A stretch of 64,000 nucleotides of DNA from Leptospira gomenensis. Lineage in GTDB: Bacteria > Spirochaetota > Leptospiria > Leptospirales > Leptospiraceae. The notes under the pieces are model-generated. The model saw only the letters and a program-made list of their open reading frames with translations. It was not told where the DNA came from and made no database searches. This document shows, piece after piece, positions 26,388-39,346 of the stretch; the stretch's first letter is position 1; each line of letters starts with the position of its first letter. The stretch spans positions 1 through 64,000 of the forward strand of contig NZ_RQFA01000015.1 in the NCBI RefSeq assembly GCF_004770155.1, read 5' to 3'. The position numbers were made by a program, and so were the translations under genes.

Positions 26388-27327
26388 AATAACCGGAACC
26401 GATCGGTTTCCACTCGCCAGAAAAGCGTTTCTCGGAAAGTTCTGCAAGCATTCCCGGGATTTCCGATTGTGATTCCGGTAGAAGGTCTTCGATATAAACG
26501 ATTTCCTCTCGTCCGAAGGAAATCGTTTCGAGATCGAGTCGTTCTGCTCCGTCGCGTATGAGAATTTCACCGCCTCCGTTCTTTGTCTGCGCGGGATGTG
26601 AAAACACGTAGATCTGCCTGTTCTGATCCAAGGCGTTGTACGCGGAGGAAATCGCACCCGACTTTTCGGGTGCCTCCATGATAAAAACGGATTCGCAAAG
26701 TCCTGTGATGATACGATTGCGTTTTGGAAAGGAATACTTGAGAGGTCTGTGTCCGGGCGGATATTCGGTAAGTATCAACGCGTTTTCGGAACGTTTCATG
26801 TCGCGATAAAGATCCTTGTTTTCCCACGGATATTCGTTTTCCGGTCCAGTTCCCATTACTCCGATCACCTTCATCCCCCGCTTCAAAGCGCAACTCATCG
26901 CACACACGTCGATTCCTTTGGCGAGACCGGATACGATTCCGGAAACGTTATGCGTCTTTAGATACGAAGGAAGGAGTTCGCATACGAACTTCGACACGGG
27001 AGAAGGTTCCCTTGTTCCGACCACCGCGGCGAGTCGTTCCTGCAATACGTTTACGTTTCCGTAATGGAATAGAATCGCCGGAGGATCGTAGATCTGCTTC
27101 AGAAGGGAAGGGTATTCCGGATCGAAACCGGTGAGCACGGAAAAACCGAGATCCGTTACTTCGGAGGAAATCCTTTCCGCGGCCGAGCCGGCCCGGTCGA
27201 AGATCGAGGCGGGGAAAGAGGAAGAAAGAACCCGGGTCCATTCCTCTAAAGAATTATATTTTTCGAATATTCTATTTTTAACGTATATTCTGGAGACGTC
27301 CGGGTCGGCGAGAAAACACGGATTCAT
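26353..27327 (-). CDS. dprA: DNA-processing protein DprA
   Basis: 324 residues. The Rossmann-like DprA/Smf domain is clear: AAVVGTREPSPVSKF, IVSGLAKGIDVCAM, KVIGVMGTGPENEYPWEN, LTEYPPGHRP, FPKRNRIITGLCESVFIMEAPEKSGA and AYNALDQNRQIYVF. DprA binds incoming single-stranded DNA and loads RecA in transformation. I chose ATG 27327: it overlaps the upstream gene's stop codon (ATGA), while the frame upstream to 27615 is an unrelated reading. It sits between a TPR lipoprotein and the gamma-carboxylase-like gene, with overlapping ends on both sides, so the three are probably one transcript. Confidence 0.92.
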   Translation of the reverse strand: MNPCFLADPDVSRIYVKNRIFEKYNSLEEWTRVLSSSFPASIFDRAGSAAERISSEVTDLGFSVLTGFDPEYPSLLKQIYDPPAILFHYGNVNVLQERLAAVVGTREPSPVSKFVCELLPSYLKTHNVSGIVSGLAKGIDVCAMSCALKRGMKVIGVMGTGPENEYPWENKDLYRDMKRSENALILTEYPPGHRPLKYSFPKRNRIITGLCESVFIMEAPEKSGAISSAYNALDQNRQIYVFSHPAQTKNGGGEILIRDGAERLDLETISFGREEIVYIEDLLPESQSEIPGMLAELSEKRFSGEWKPIGSGYYARKTYFQPGS

Positions 27328-28208
27328 TCCGTTCCGCCGGCGTTTTCCTCGATCCGTTTCAAATTCTGCATTACGTTGCGGTAGGAATCGTTTTTTTCCA
27401 GACCTTCGCGGACTAGACCCGCGTCGTTCAATTCCTCGATCGTCTTTTTGATCTTGAGATATTCCTCTTTTGCGTCCTGGTTTTTTCCGAGTCTGTATAA
27501 AAAGTTGGCCTTTGCGAAACGGGCGGGCACGTTCCTGAATTCCTTTTTGAGAATATCGTCCAGGATGTGTAACGCCTTTTCCTGATCGTGATATCCGGCG
27601 CTCACTCCTTCCCAAGAGGAATCCGCCATCGAAGAATCGAAATAGATGAGAGCGAGTTGGTACGGAAATCTCGAATCCCTAGGGTCCTGGAGGGAAAGAT
27701 GTGTGAACAGGTCGATCGCAGTTTGTCTGCGGACGGATTCCCAACCCCGATCCTTGGATGCGTTCGCGTAGGCGAGCGCGGTTTCGAAAAGAAGTTGTTG
27801 ATCGACCGGTTTTAAAAGGAGGGCCTTTTCGAAAAAGGGGATGGCCGGTTCGAAGAAGTGAAGTTCCGCTCCGACGACTTCCACCTTTTTTCCTTCGTTG
27901 TTTTCCTGAAGAGCGCGGTTGTAGTATTTCACCCCCAAATCGTAGTTTCCGATTTTCATATAACCTTGCGCGATTTTCCAGCTCAAGGCTCCGGCGGATC
28001 TGGTTTTTTGCGCCATCGAGGAGATCTTTTTTTCCAACTCCGCGATCTCGGCTTCCTCCATGGCGAGGCGTTCCTTCCAGGCTTCGAGGTCTTCGATGGA
28101 AGGAGGTCGATCGCCCCGATTTTGAAATCCGAAATTTTTGGAACGTTCGCAGGAAAGCGCCAAGAGTGAAATCGAAAGGACGATAAATCGTAGAATGTTC
28201 TGAGACAT
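27324..28208 (-). CDS. TPR-repeat lipoprotein
   Basis: 294 residues from the ATG at 28208, which follows a strong GAGGAAG. Signal peptide with lipobox LLALSC (C20). A charged coiled-coil stretch (EAWKERLAMEEAEIAELEKKI) precedes several tetratricopeptide-like helical pairs (AQGYMKIGNYDLGVKYYNRAL, AIPFFEKALLLKP, ARFAKANFLYRLGKNQDAKEEYLKI). TPR lipoproteins generally scaffold envelope complexes; no partner is evident. The stop overlaps the dprA start. Confidence 0.85.
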   Translation of the reverse strand: MSQNILRFIVLSISLLALSCERSKNFGFQNRGDRPPSIEDLEAWKERLAMEEAEIAELEKKISSMAQKTRSAGALSWKIAQGYMKIGNYDLGVKYYNRALQENNEGKKVEVVGAELHFFEPAIPFFEKALLLKPVDQQLLFETALAYANASKDRGWESVRRQTAIDLFTHLSLQDPRDSRFPYQLALIYFDSSMADSSWEGVSAGYHDQEKALHILDDILKKEFRNVPARFAKANFLYRLGKNQDAKEEYLKIKKTIEELNDAGLVREGLEKNDSYRNVMQNLKRIEENAGGTE

Positions 28209-28335
28209 GAAACTTCCTCGGAGAGGGACGGATTCTTCCTTAGTGAATGTATCGGTAGAAGATCGAAAACTCCCCTCTTCGAAATGAACGGTTCCGGGAG
28301 ACGAGGGAAGGGAAAGCAAAGGCGAAAAAAAAGAA

Positions 28336-28361
28336 AAAAGCGGAGAAAAAACTCCGCTTTT
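28336..28361 (-). terminator. Rho-independent terminator of the DoxX gene
   Basis: On the minus strand AAAAGCGGAG (28361-28352) pairs with CTCCGCTTTT (28345-28336), with a loop of about six bases, and runs into a T-rich tail. It lies a few bases after the DoxX stop and separates that gene from the downstream TPR-dprA unit. Confidence 0.8.
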
Positions 28362-28369
28362 CAAACGTA

Positions 28370-28717
28370 TCAGTCTTTCGTGCTGCCTGCGATCAGAAGC
28401 GCAGCGCCTAACAGGGAAACATCTTTTAAGAGGGAAGCCGTGGACATTTGATTTCCTGCAACCGCTCCGGGAAGGTGGACCAATACCACGAAAATTCCGA
28501 GAAGAACGGCGAGAAGAATCGTCGCAAGGTGGGTTTTGATTCCCGTAATGATGGAAACCGAAGCCGCGATCAACGCCAAACCGAGCAAATACACCCATAC
28601 GACGGGAAAGGGAATGTACGACGGAACGAGTCCCGCCATAGCCGGCCCGGAAAGAAAGTGGAACAATCCGAAAATCGCAAACGGCACCGCATATACGATT
28701 TTTCCTATTTTTTTCAT
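28370..28717 (-). CDS. DoxX-family small membrane protein
   Basis: 115 residues with four hydrophobic helices (about 5-30, 38-58, 62-85, 92-112), starting MKKIGKIVYAVPFAIFGLFHF and including VYLLGLALIAASVSIITG, the layout of DoxX/DoxD-like proteins. Some family members act with oxidoreductases in the inner membrane; no such partner is adjacent here. Followed by a strong terminator, so probably a single-gene transcript. Divergent from rimI, with a repeat copy (GGGTGGGAACTCCTCC) between them. Confidence 0.85.
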   Translation of the reverse strand: MKKIGKIVYAVPFAIFGLFHFLSGPAMAGLVPSYIPFPVVWVYLLGLALIAASVSIITGIKTHLATILLAVLLGIFVVLVHLPGAVAGNQMSTASLLKDVSLLGAALLIAGSTKD

Positions 28718-28856
28718 AACTACTCCTCGATCCTAAGGCCCGAACTCGGCTTCCATTGAGGGGTGGGAACTCCTCCGAACCTTAGGAGTAAATCTAGATT
28801 GAATATTGGACTGTCCGAATCGAAATTTGATCGAAAAACGAGGAAAGCGGCCGGCT

Positions 28857-29297
28857 TTGGAAACGAAAATTCTCGATAAAACCGATACGGAACGGATCCT
28901 TTTTCTGGAGAAGCTCTGTTTTTCGGAACACGCCTGGACGGAGAAGATGATCGAATCTCATCTTTCTTCTTTCGGAGGGATCGGTTTGAACGACGTCGGT
29001 TATGTTCTCTACAAAGTGGCGGGGGACGAGGTGGAGATCTATAGAATCGCGGTTGATCCTTCCCGACGAAGAAAGGGATACGGCAAAGAACTTTTGGATC
29101 GTTTGTCGGAGCTCGAATCCGAAAAAACTTTTTTCTTAGAGGTAGCTTCGCAGAATTCCGCCGCGATCGGTTTGTACGAAAGTTGCGGATTTCAAAAAAT
29201 CCACGTACGAAAACGCTATTACGAAGACGGTTCCGACGCCTGGATTTTCAAAAAAACGCCTCCGGAGGCTTCCACGATCTCTAATTTCGAAGCCTAA
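28857..29297 (+). CDS. rimI: Ribosomal-protein-alanine N-acetyltransferase (RimI-like GNAT)
   Basis: About 146 residues of the GNAT fold. The acetyl-CoA site reads [23 protein letters not shown], and the later [21 protein letters not shown] plus [12 protein letters not shown] match RimI. It would acetylate the N-terminus of ribosomal protein S18 or other proteins. There is no ATG at the family start. I favour TTG 28857 because GAGGAAAG lies about nine bases upstream and the resulting length is typical; a TTG at 28806 would add 17 residues. Confidence 0.82.
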   Translation: METKILDKTDTERILFLEKLCFSEHAWTEKMIESHLSSFGGIGLNDVGYVLYKVAGDEVEIYRIAVDPSRRRKGYGKELLDRLSELESEKTFFLEVASQNSAAIGLYESCGFQKIHVRKRYYEDGSDAWIFKKTPPEASTISNFEA

Positions 29298-29500
29298 GGC
29301 CACGGAAGTACGGTCGAGGGTCGCGGTTTTACGGAATGACTGTTACGATTTTCTTTCATTCAAAAATTCTAAACAAATTCGAGCGTTGTCGCATTAACGG
29401 GAAAAGTCGAATTTTTTTGGTGCCGATTGTTTTTTACGCCCTTTTTTAGGTGAAAGTTATTTTCTCCCGGTATACACTTGCCTTATTGGAAAATTATAAT

Positions 29501-30523
29501 ATGAAAAGAATTTCGTATATCGCTCTCCTCTTCATTGTAAGCGCTTTTATTTCGAATTGTTTTTTAAATCCTATTTCTCAGGCGGTTTCCGAGACGTTTT
29601 TTCCCACAAAGGAAAATTGTGCGGGTTGTGACGAACAGCGTGCGGCCGCTTTGGCTTCGGTGTTTCAACCGCGAGCCAACGGTATCCAAGGGTTCGGTTT
29701 CGATTTATCTTCTTCGTTTTCTACGTATTGTGCGGCCGGGGTTTGTGCCGGTGGAATCACCGAGAATCAGCCGAATTCTTCGGTCACGGTCGCGGTGCCG
29801 AACGCGACGGATTTGACTTCTTTGAAGGCGAGCTTTGTCATTCCGGCTTCTTCCAAGTTGGAGGTAGGAGGTGTTGCACAGGTTTCCGGATCTACGGTTC
29901 AGAATTTTACCAATCCAGTGGTTTACAGATTCACGGACGAAAACGGCGTTTCCCAAAATTATACGATTACCGTGACACCCGCTTTGCCTGCGGACCGGGT
30001 AAACGGAACCGTGATTCTTTCCGGAATTCTTTGGACGAAGTGTTCCTACGGTCAGGTTTGGAGGCCCGGATTTAACGACTGTCAGGGGATCGGATCCGCG
30101 GCCGACGATTTCGGCGCGAACTTAGAAACGGTTTTTTGTAATACCGACGATTCTTCCTGCGATCCATACGGTTTATACGAAGCGGCTTGTCATGAAATGC
30201 AGCGGGTTTTGGCTCCGCCGGGAATTCCCAACGACGTGTTGCGTCCCGGTTCGTTCAACGACTTGGATCTTTTGACTTCCTGTCCGACGTATTCGAAAGG
30301 GCCCCTGTGTTTCGGATCCGCGGATCAATGTCCGGGTAACACGGGTTCGACGATCGACGTCTCTTTGTTCCCGAACACGGTGAACGCGTATTATTGGACC
30401 TCGGATATCTGTTCGGCCGCGAGCGTGCAGGTCATCCAATTCGGCGGTGCGAGCAATACGACCTCGCACGCGAAAAGCAGCAAAGGAAAAGCCCTTCGTT
30501 GTATGTACAACCTCGCTTCCTAA
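29501..30523 (+). CDS. Surface lipoprotein with DUF5018-like strand module and Lcl/DUF1566-like C-terminus
   Basis: 340 residues from the ATG at 29501. Signal peptide with lipobox AFISNC (C20). The next ~130 residues contain the pattern typical of many Leptospira lipoproteins (SVTVAVPNATDLTSLKASFVI, QVSGSTVQNFTNPVVYRFTDENGVSQNYTITV), a DUF5018-like beta module. The C-terminal part (GILWTKCSYGQVW, then DLDLLTSCPTY, YYWTSDICSAASVQVIQFG, GKALRCM) resembles the DUF1566/Lcl fold with many cysteines likely in disulfides. Probably exposed on the outer membrane; function unknown. TATAAT lies just before the ATG, but too close to be its usual promoter. Confidence 0.8.
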   Translation: MKRISYIALLFIVSAFISNCFLNPISQAVSETFFPTKENCAGCDEQRAAALASVFQPRANGIQGFGFDLSSSFSTYCAAGVCAGGITENQPNSSVTVAVPNATDLTSLKASFVIPASSKLEVGGVAQVSGSTVQNFTNPVVYRFTDENGVSQNYTITVTPALPADRVNGTVILSGILWTKCSYGQVWRPGFNDCQGIGSAADDFGANLETVFCNTDDSSCDPYGLYEAACHEMQRVLAPPGIPNDVLRPGSFNDLDLLTSCPTYSKGPLCFGSADQCPGNTGSTIDVSLFPNTVNAYYWTSDICSAASVQVIQFGGASNTTSHAKSSKGKALRCMYNLAS

Positions 30524-30602
30524 TCGGGAGTGTTCGGTTTTATAGGATTGCCCCCACGCGGAGAAACACGAAAAGTTTTTAGTTCCGAGGTTGATTCCAA
30601 AA

Positions 30603-31349
30603 ATGAAACATATGATTCTGATTCCTTTTTTTATCGCCGCGCTTGCGTTTCAATTCGATTGTAAGATCGATCAACGGATCAGTTCCGATAAAAATCACAG
30701 AACGATCCTCGCCTCGGCGGACGCGACGAATTGTAAGGTCGTTGCGGTGGATCCGCTGTATTCCTTTCTTTTCGGTTTGGTTCCCGTTTTTAGGAATTCC
30801 GAGCCTGAACCTTCTCCGGGACAGACGTTACGCGTCACCGAAGTCACCAACTGGAAGGATTACGCCGTAACCGCGGTCGGAGGCTGGGCTATAACTCTGG
30901 TTAGACGGACGAGGACTTTCGAATTCTGCGACGAGAACCTTTTCGTAAGCGCGTATAATCCCGAAAAGGAAAGTTCCATTGATCAGACCTTGTATCAGAT
31001 GGCCGCCGCGGGAAAGATCGTTTTACATCTCAAGTCCGGGGATACCCTGACTCAGGTAAAAATTCTCGGCTTCGACGATTCTGCCGTTTTGATAGAAGTT
31101 ACGGTCCCCGATCCTGCGGGAGGATTTACAGATCGCGCATTTTTACGGGACGGTTCCACGATCGACGGAAAACAGGTCGGACAGGACGACAAACAGGTGA
31201 TTTTAGAGGGGTTTGACGGTAAGAAGGTTACGATTTTGAAATCCACTCTGCATAAGATCGATATGAAGATTCCGAAAACCGTCCACGAAAAGAGGAATCT
31301 TTTGAAGTCCGATATCTCCAGAATCGCGTTCGAAAAACTTCCGTACTAG
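30603..31349 (+). CDS. Lipoprotein of unknown function
   Basis: 248 residues from the ATG at 30603; a TTG at 30591 is also in frame. Signal peptide followed by AFQFDC as a loose lipobox. A hydrophobic segment (LYSFLFGLVPVF) lies near residue 50. The C-terminal half has a run of short strands (IVLHLKSGDTLTQVKILGF, VLIEV, DKQVILEGFDGKKVTILKSTLHKID) that looks like a repeated SH3- or Sm-like barrel fold with the same 'threshold' sentence twice; this is inference. It is 79 bases after another lipoprotein gene on the same strand. Confidence 0.72.
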   Translation: MKHMILIPFFIAALAFQFDCKIDQRISSDKNHRTILASADATNCKVVAVDPLYSFLFGLVPVFRNSEPEPSPGQTLRVTEVTNWKDYAVTAVGGWAITLVRRTRTFEFCDENLFVSAYNPEKESSIDQTLYQMAAAGKIVLHLKSGDTLTQVKILGFDDSAVLIEVTVPDPAGGFTDRAFLRDGSTIDGKQVGQDDKQVILEGFDGKKVTILKSTLHKIDMKIPKTVHEKRNLLKSDISRIAFEKLPY

Positions 31350-31351
31350 GG

Positions 31352-31490
31352 AAAAAACGGGGAGTTCCTACGTTTTAGAAAGGAAATTCGGCGCGGTCGG
31401 ACCGGAAGGAAACGGATTTTTCCGCCGAACAAACCTGTTCCGGTCGATAATCGAGCCGACGACGATCGGTGTGGGAACTCCCCGTTTTTT
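31352..31490. repeat. Inverted pair of palindromic repeats between convergent genes
   Basis: AAAAAACGGGGAGTTCC (31352-31368) and GGAACTCCCCGTTTTTT (31474-31490) are exact reverse complements 105 bases apart. Each contains the core of the dispersed palindrome. In RNA of either strand they can pair to a 17-bp stem followed by U residues, so the unit could end transcription of both the lipoprotein gene and the convergent ispF. Confidence 0.65.
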
Positions 31491-31541
31491 CGTAAACCAC
31501 GGTCGGATCAAAATTCGTCGGAACACCTACGGTTTCTTTTT

Positions 31542-32027
31542 TTATCCGGTTCTTTTTAAAAGAATCGAACAGAATGCGCCGATCCCTTCCTGTCTTCCTA
31601 GGGCGCCCATTTTTTCCGTGGTGGTCGCCTTAACGGAAACACAATCGGCGGGAAGAGACAACAAAACGCTTAAGGATTTCGTAATCCTTTCCTTTAAAGG
31701 CGCGATTTTAGGACGTTCACCCACCACGGTGCAATCAACGTTGACTAGTTCGAAACCGCGTTCCCGCATCAATTCCAGACATTTGGAAATGATTTTACCG
31801 CTATTCATATTTTTTAGGGAAGGATCTGTATCCGGAAAATACCGGCCGATGTCGCCTAACGCGAGCGCTCCTAAAATCGCGTCGGAAATGGCGTGAAGAA
31901 CGATGTCCGCGTCGGAATGTCCGACCAAGGCGAATTCCGATTCGCACTCGATTCCGCCTAAGATCAAAGGGCGGTCCGGGTTGATTTCCAGTCTATGAAA
32001 GTCGATTCCGTTTCCGATCCGATACAT
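31542..32027 (-). CDS. ispF: 2-C-methyl-D-erythritol 2,4-cyclodiphosphate synthase
   Basis: 161 residues, the normal length. It makes the cyclic diphosphate intermediate of the non-mevalonate isoprenoid pathway. Metal ligands are seen in NGIDFHRL (DxH) and in the histidine of [24 protein letters not shown] and the C-terminal [20 protein letters not shown] are signature segments. It stands alone here, without ispD. Confidence 0.96.
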   Translation of the reverse strand: MYRIGNGIDFHRLEINPDRPLILGGIECESEFALVGHSDADIVLHAISDAILGALALGDIGRYFPDTDPSLKNMNSGKIISKCLELMRERGFELVNVDCTVVGERPKIAPLKERITKSLSVLLSLPADCVSVKATTTEKMGALGRQEGIGAFCSILLKRTG

Positions 32028-32226
32028 TCCAAATTCCTAATTTTTATGATTCTAATGTTCTAAATTACGTTCGCAAGTAGAACGTCCGAAGTTGTGGTCC
32101 AGCAAAACGACCGGAAAACGACGTATCTACATTTTTACGTATGTTAGTCGAGTCCGAATATGCGGTTTCGTCTAACGGAAAATCCGAGATTCGGTTTGTC
32201 TTTCGCCTTCGAAAAGAAGGGTTGAT

Positions 32227-33707
<1,481 letters not shown>

Positions 33708-33802
33708 AGCAAAATCCGTTCCGATTCAATTTCTTTCCAATGAATCTTTGCTACAATCAAAAAAACGGAATCGCTCGGAAGCCCAGATCAAATCCGAAGG
33801 AC

Positions 33803-33847
<45 letters not shown>

Positions 33848-33890
33848 ATACCTTATCCCCAAAATCAAACAGGATTGGTGTTACTTTACC

Positions 33891-34958
<1,068 letters not shown>

Positions 34959-34967
34959 GCAGCTCCT

Positions 34968-35318
34968 TTGAAATCGCTGAATTGCGGGAAAAGCGGACGT
35001 ACGTCCGCTTTTCTTATTTATACCCTTTGGATTCCGGTTCTTTTTTTGGTGGATTGCAGAAAGACTCCCAACGAGGAGGAATGTGTCCAGAACCATATGC
35101 ACAACGTAAAGTTGATCGCACAAGCTCCGGAAACGGAAATTCCGCCTACGATGCAACAGATCATGCTGAAGGAAATCCTTCAACCGGATATGTCTCGGGC
35201 CATTGTGCTTCGTTGTATGGAGGAGAAGACCCTCGATCAGGTTCGTTGTGAATTGGAGAAGGAGACGTTTTCCGATTTAAAAACCTGCAAACAGTTCGGA
35301 AAGAAAACCCAGGAATGA
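34968..35318 (+). CDS. lep: Lep, LipL41 partner lipoprotein
   Basis: 116 residues from a TTG at 34968. The N-terminal segment (AFLIYTLWIPVLFLVDC) works as a lipoprotein signal with a poor lipobox (aspartate before the cysteine). The mature part is small and helical with four cysteines (EECVQNH, VLRCMEE, VRCELE, LKTCKQ). Position directly after lipL41 and small Cys-containing form match Lep, which is known to be needed for stable LipL41. The start is uncertain: no ATG is available, the ribosome site is weak, and a perfect 24-base palindrome lies inside the proposed signal region. Confidence 0.75.
   Translation: MKSLNCGKSGRTSAFLIYTLWIPVLFLVDCRKTPNEEECVQNHMHNVKLIAQAPETEIPPTMQQIMLKEILQPDMSRAIVLRCMEEKTLDQVRCELEKETFSDLKTCKQFGKKTQE
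34989..35012 (+). terminator. Perfect palindrome / hairpin at the lipL41-lep junction
   Basis: AAAAGCGGACGT is followed at once by its exact reverse complement ACGTCCGCTTTT and then CTTATTTAT. It begins 31 bases after the lipL41 stop and has the form of an intrinsic terminator, yet it overlaps the first codons of lep. It may attenuate transcription so that LipL41 is made in excess over Lep. Confidence 0.6.
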
Positions 35319-35647
35319 CGAAATCTAAAATCGTCGTTCCTTGAAATTCTAAATACCGCTGATTCGCTTCCGTTTCGTTCCGGGAAATCCTATCGGGAAA
35401 CGGAGGCGGACCGGTGGATGGGATGGGTTAGAAAGCGAGCCGATTTCTTTGTGTCACACGCGCGGAATCGTTCGCTGTTTTTACGCACGAGTTCCTTGTT
35501 TTTTCCTTCGAATTTTTACTCGAATCGATTCGCGCAACGTAGGAGCTCCTCCTTGGTCGCGTTTTTGCAGTTGCAGTTGCAGTTGCAGTTGCAGTTGCAG
35601 TTACAAGTTACAGTTACAGTTACAGTTACAAGGGTGCAAACGGCCGA
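35319..35647. other. Intergenic region between convergent lep and ftsZ
   Basis: No gene. It contains a hexanucleotide tandem repeat (described separately) and a partial palindrome copy (GTAGGAGCTCC near 35540). I see no clear terminator apart from possible structure in the repeat. Confidence 0.5.
35565..35630. repeat. Hexanucleotide tandem repeat (TTGCAG)6 then (GTTACA)4
   Basis: Six exact TTGCAG units (35565-35600), a TTACAA unit and four GTTACA units (35607-35630) form a 66-base microsatellite 18 bases downstream of the ftsZ stop. The second block is a one-base variant of the first (GC to AC), so the array probably expanded in two steps. It should vary in copy number between strains. Confidence 0.9.
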
Positions 35648-36859
<1,212 letters not shown>

Positions 36860-36884
36860 ATTCTGTTTTCCTAATAAAGACGTT

Positions 36885-38114
36885 TCAAAGATTGTCTTCG
36901 ATCCATCTCCTGATTTTTTTCGTCCAACCTTCGGAACGATCCACGGATTTTTGATCCATGTCCGTCATTCTATCCGCGTATTTGATCATCCCTATGGCCG
37001 TAGAAAATTCGGGAGAAGACGCCTTTTCTGCGAGTCCGCCGATTCCTCCCGGTCTCGCGCGGGATGACGTTAGACGAAACACGTCTTCCGCGAGTGTATC
37101 GATGCCTTCGAGAAGACTTCCTCCTCCCGTAAGGATTACACCGCCTGCGAGAAGGCCTTTTTTCCCTGACTTTTCGAGTTCCTTATCGGCCATTTCGAAA
37201 ATTTCACGCATCCTCGGTTCGATAATGGAGACGAGTTCTTCGCGTAGAACTTGACGTGCCGGTCTGCCGCTGATCGGGGGAATTTCTATGGTTTCGGTCG
37301 GATCGATTTCGGAAAGAACGGTGTGCCCGTATCTTTTTTTCAAAAGCTCCGCGGTTTCGAGGGTGGTTTTGAGTCCGATCGAAATGTCGCTCGTTACGTT
37401 GATTCCTCCGAAAGGGATCACGGCCGAATATGCGATTCCGCCGTCCACATATACGATCAGATCGCAGATTCCCGCGCCTATGTCGAGAACTGCAGTTCCG
37501 AGGTCCTTTTCTCCGGAAGTCAATACCGCTTCGGACGAGGCGAGGCTGGACAATACCATTACTTCACAACCGAGTCCGGAAGATTCTATACATTTTTCTA
37601 AATTATGAATTGCTGTTATACCGGCGGTTACGATATGAACTTCCGCTTCGAGACGGACTCCCGTCATTCCGATGGGATCGCGAATGCTGGTTTGGTCGTC
37701 CACGGAAAATTCCTTGGATAACACGTGAAGAATCTGTTGATCTGCCGGAACGCGGATGGCCTGCGCCGCTTCGATCACGCGTACTACGTCCGGTTCGGCC
37801 ACCGTTCGATCGCGATTGGTGATGGCCACGACCCCTTTCGAGTTGTCCGCCTTGACGGTTTTTCCCGTAATGTTAACGGCCACGATGGAAATTTCTTGAC
37901 CGGACATGAGTTCCGCTTCGCTGACCGCTTCTATGATGGAGCGTGTGGTGGATTCTATATTGATGATGGATCCGTTTTTGATTCCGGAAGAAGGATAGGC
38001 TCCCGTGCCGATGATTTCGACTTCGTATTCGGAGACGGGACGGGCTACGACCACTTTCGTCAAAGAGGTTCCTAGGTCGAGCGCTGCGATGATTCTATCT
38101 TTGGGTTCCGACAT
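36885..38114 (-). CDS. ftsA: Cell division protein FtsA
   Basis: 409 residues. Actin-fold ATPase that anchors FtsZ to the membrane. Phosphate 1 motif [14 protein letters not shown], phosphate 2 motif [15 protein letters not shown], adenosine motif [16 protein letters not shown], and a C-terminal amphipathic helix ([14 protein letters not shown]) that serves as the membrane anchor. The start is one base after the ftsQ stop, and ftsZ follows. Confidence 0.96.
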   Translation of the reverse strand: MSEPKDRIIAALDLGTSLTKVVVARPVSEYEVEIIGTGAYPSSGIKNGSIINIESTTRSIIEAVSEAELMSGQEISIVAVNITGKTVKADNSKGVVAITNRDRTVAEPDVVRVIEAAQAIRVPADQQILHVLSKEFSVDDQTSIRDPIGMTGVRLEAEVHIVTAGITAIHNLEKCIESSGLGCEVMVLSSLASSEAVLTSGEKDLGTAVLDIGAGICDLIVYVDGGIAYSAVIPFGGINVTSDISIGLKTTLETAELLKKRYGHTVLSEIDPTETIEIPPISGRPARQVLREELVSIIEPRMREIFEMADKELEKSGKKGLLAGGVILTGGGSLLEGIDTLAEDVFRLTSSRARPGGIGGLAEKASSPEFSTAIGMIKYADRMTDMDQKSVDRSEGWTKKIRRWIEDNL

Positions 38115-38115
38115 A

Positions 38116-38862
38116 TCAATGATAGACCGCGTCTTCTCCTCGAATATCGATCAACTCGGAATGAATTTTATCTTTTTCGAAATAGGCCAAGACAGCGTAG
38201 AGTTTGCGGATTTGGTCTTTGTGAAGGAGAGTTCCGACTTGGATTCTCAACTGTACGGGTTCGTCTGCGAAGAAAAAGATTTCTCCGTCTTCTTGTAGGA
38301 GGACCTCCGAAATTCTGGGTTTGAGCGCGGGATACATACGAAAGGCCTGTTCTACGGAGGTGTAAAGGTCGCGGAAGCTGGCGTCTTGGATTGCGCCGTT
38401 TTTGATCGGAAAATTTCCCGACAAAACACAAAGGTCTTTTTCACGGACGTCGTCTTTGGAAAGGACGCGTAGTTCGGAATCGATTTCATACAGATGTCCG
38501 TCCGAGTTGACGACGTAGGAGGACTTACGTTCGGTAAGTTCTATGAGGAGTTGGTCTTCCGACTTTTTGGTGATACGAACGGAGGAAACTCGTGGATGTC
38601 TGGAAAGTTTTTTCTCCAGAATGTCCAGATCCAGGGTATCAAAGGAGGTTCCGGGTTGAATTTCGAGCATCCTTACGATTTCTTCCGTTTTAAGTTTTTC
38701 ATGCCCCGTTATGATTAACTTATTCAGTTCTCGGGGAATTCCTTGGAATCGGATCCCGAGAACAGCCCCCAGTCCCAAAATACAGACCAAAAGAGCCAAA
38801 AGGAGAATGTTTCTCCTTTTCTGTATCAATTCTCGTAGGAAGTCAATCAGATTATGTCTCAT
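38116..38862 (-). CDS. ftsQ: Cell division protein FtsQ/DivIB
   Basis: 248 residues. Short basic cytoplasmic tail, one membrane helix (about 18-36, [19 protein letters not shown]), then a POTRA domain ([24 protein letters not shown] through [23 protein letters not shown]) and the FtsQ beta domain. It links the early and late divisome in the periplasm. First gene of the minus-strand division operon; the region upstream holds a five-copy palindrome array that could include its promoter. Confidence 0.9.
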   Translation of the reverse strand: MRHNLIDFLRELIQKRRNILLLALLVCILGLGAVLGIRFQGIPRELNKLIITGHEKLKTEEIVRMLEIQPGTSFDTLDLDILEKKLSRHPRVSSVRITKKSEDQLLIELTERKSSYVVNSDGHLYEIDSELRVLSKDDVREKDLCVLSGNFPIKNGAIQDASFRDLYTSVEQAFRMYPALKPRISEVLLQEDGEIFFFADEPVQLRIQVGTLLHKDQIRKLYAVLAYFEKDKIHSELIDIRGEDAVYH

Positions 38863-38939
38863 CGTAATTTCTGTTGGGAAATTTCTTCTTTCAGTTCCAG
38901 TATCGGGAATTCGATCGTTGTGTACACCTTGTTTTTTGG

Positions 38940-39137
38940 TGTGGGAACTCCCGCTTTTTCAAAATGAATTGTGGTTCGTGAGAGTTCCCACACTCGGAAA
39001 ACGAAGGATTGAAATTCGGACGGGAGTTCCCGCATTTTGAAATCTCACAGAAGACGGTTGTTCTTTGGCGGAGGAGTTCCCGCGAAATTTGAACTAATAA
39101 CGAAAACTTCCCGCCCGTTTCGTGAGAGTTCCCACAT
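38940..39137. repeat. Array of five palindromic repeats upstream of the mlaD-like gene
   Basis: Copies with the core GGGAACTCCC or GAGTTCCC are at about 38941, 38980, 39021, 39071 and 39123: GTGTGGGAACTCCCGC, GTGAGAGTTCCCACAC, ACGGGAGTTCCCGCA, GAGGAGTTCCCGCG and GTGAGAGTTCCCACA. Spacing is about 40, 40, 50 and 52 bases. Each is an imperfect palindrome of 14-16 bases with a two-base AC/GT centre. The spacers share no sequence. Confidence 0.75.
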
Positions 39138-39177
39138 ACGAAGAAAATCGGAAGAACATTTGTATTCCCGATTTCCC

Positions 39178-39187
39178 GGGGGGGGGG
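39178..39187 (+). repeat. Homopolymeric G tract (about ten G)
   Basis: A run of about ten G residues after TTTCCC, 160 bases before the mlaD-like gene. Such tracts are prone to slippage and sequencing error. It is in non-coding DNA, so any effect would be on spacing of regulatory sites. Confidence 0.8.
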
Positions 39188-39346
39188 CGAACTTCCTGCT
39201 TTCCTCCGGCGGCCCGACAAAAAACCACAGAACCTTTTTTACGATGTCAAAAATTCCGACCCATGCGATAAATTGAAAAAAAGAAATTTCACCCGGAACA
39301 ACCGGATTTCAAACTCCGATCCTATTATTATAGAAAGCAAACTTCC

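Larger units (their letters stand above)
38863..39346. other. Intergenic region between divergent ftsQ and mlaD-like genes
   Basis: No gene. It carries a five-copy palindrome array (38940-39137) and a ten-base G tract, each annotated separately. Promoters for both divergent genes must lie here; an AT-rich block just before 39347 (CCTATTATTATAG) could hold a -10 for the + strand gene, without a clear -35. Confidence 0.5.
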
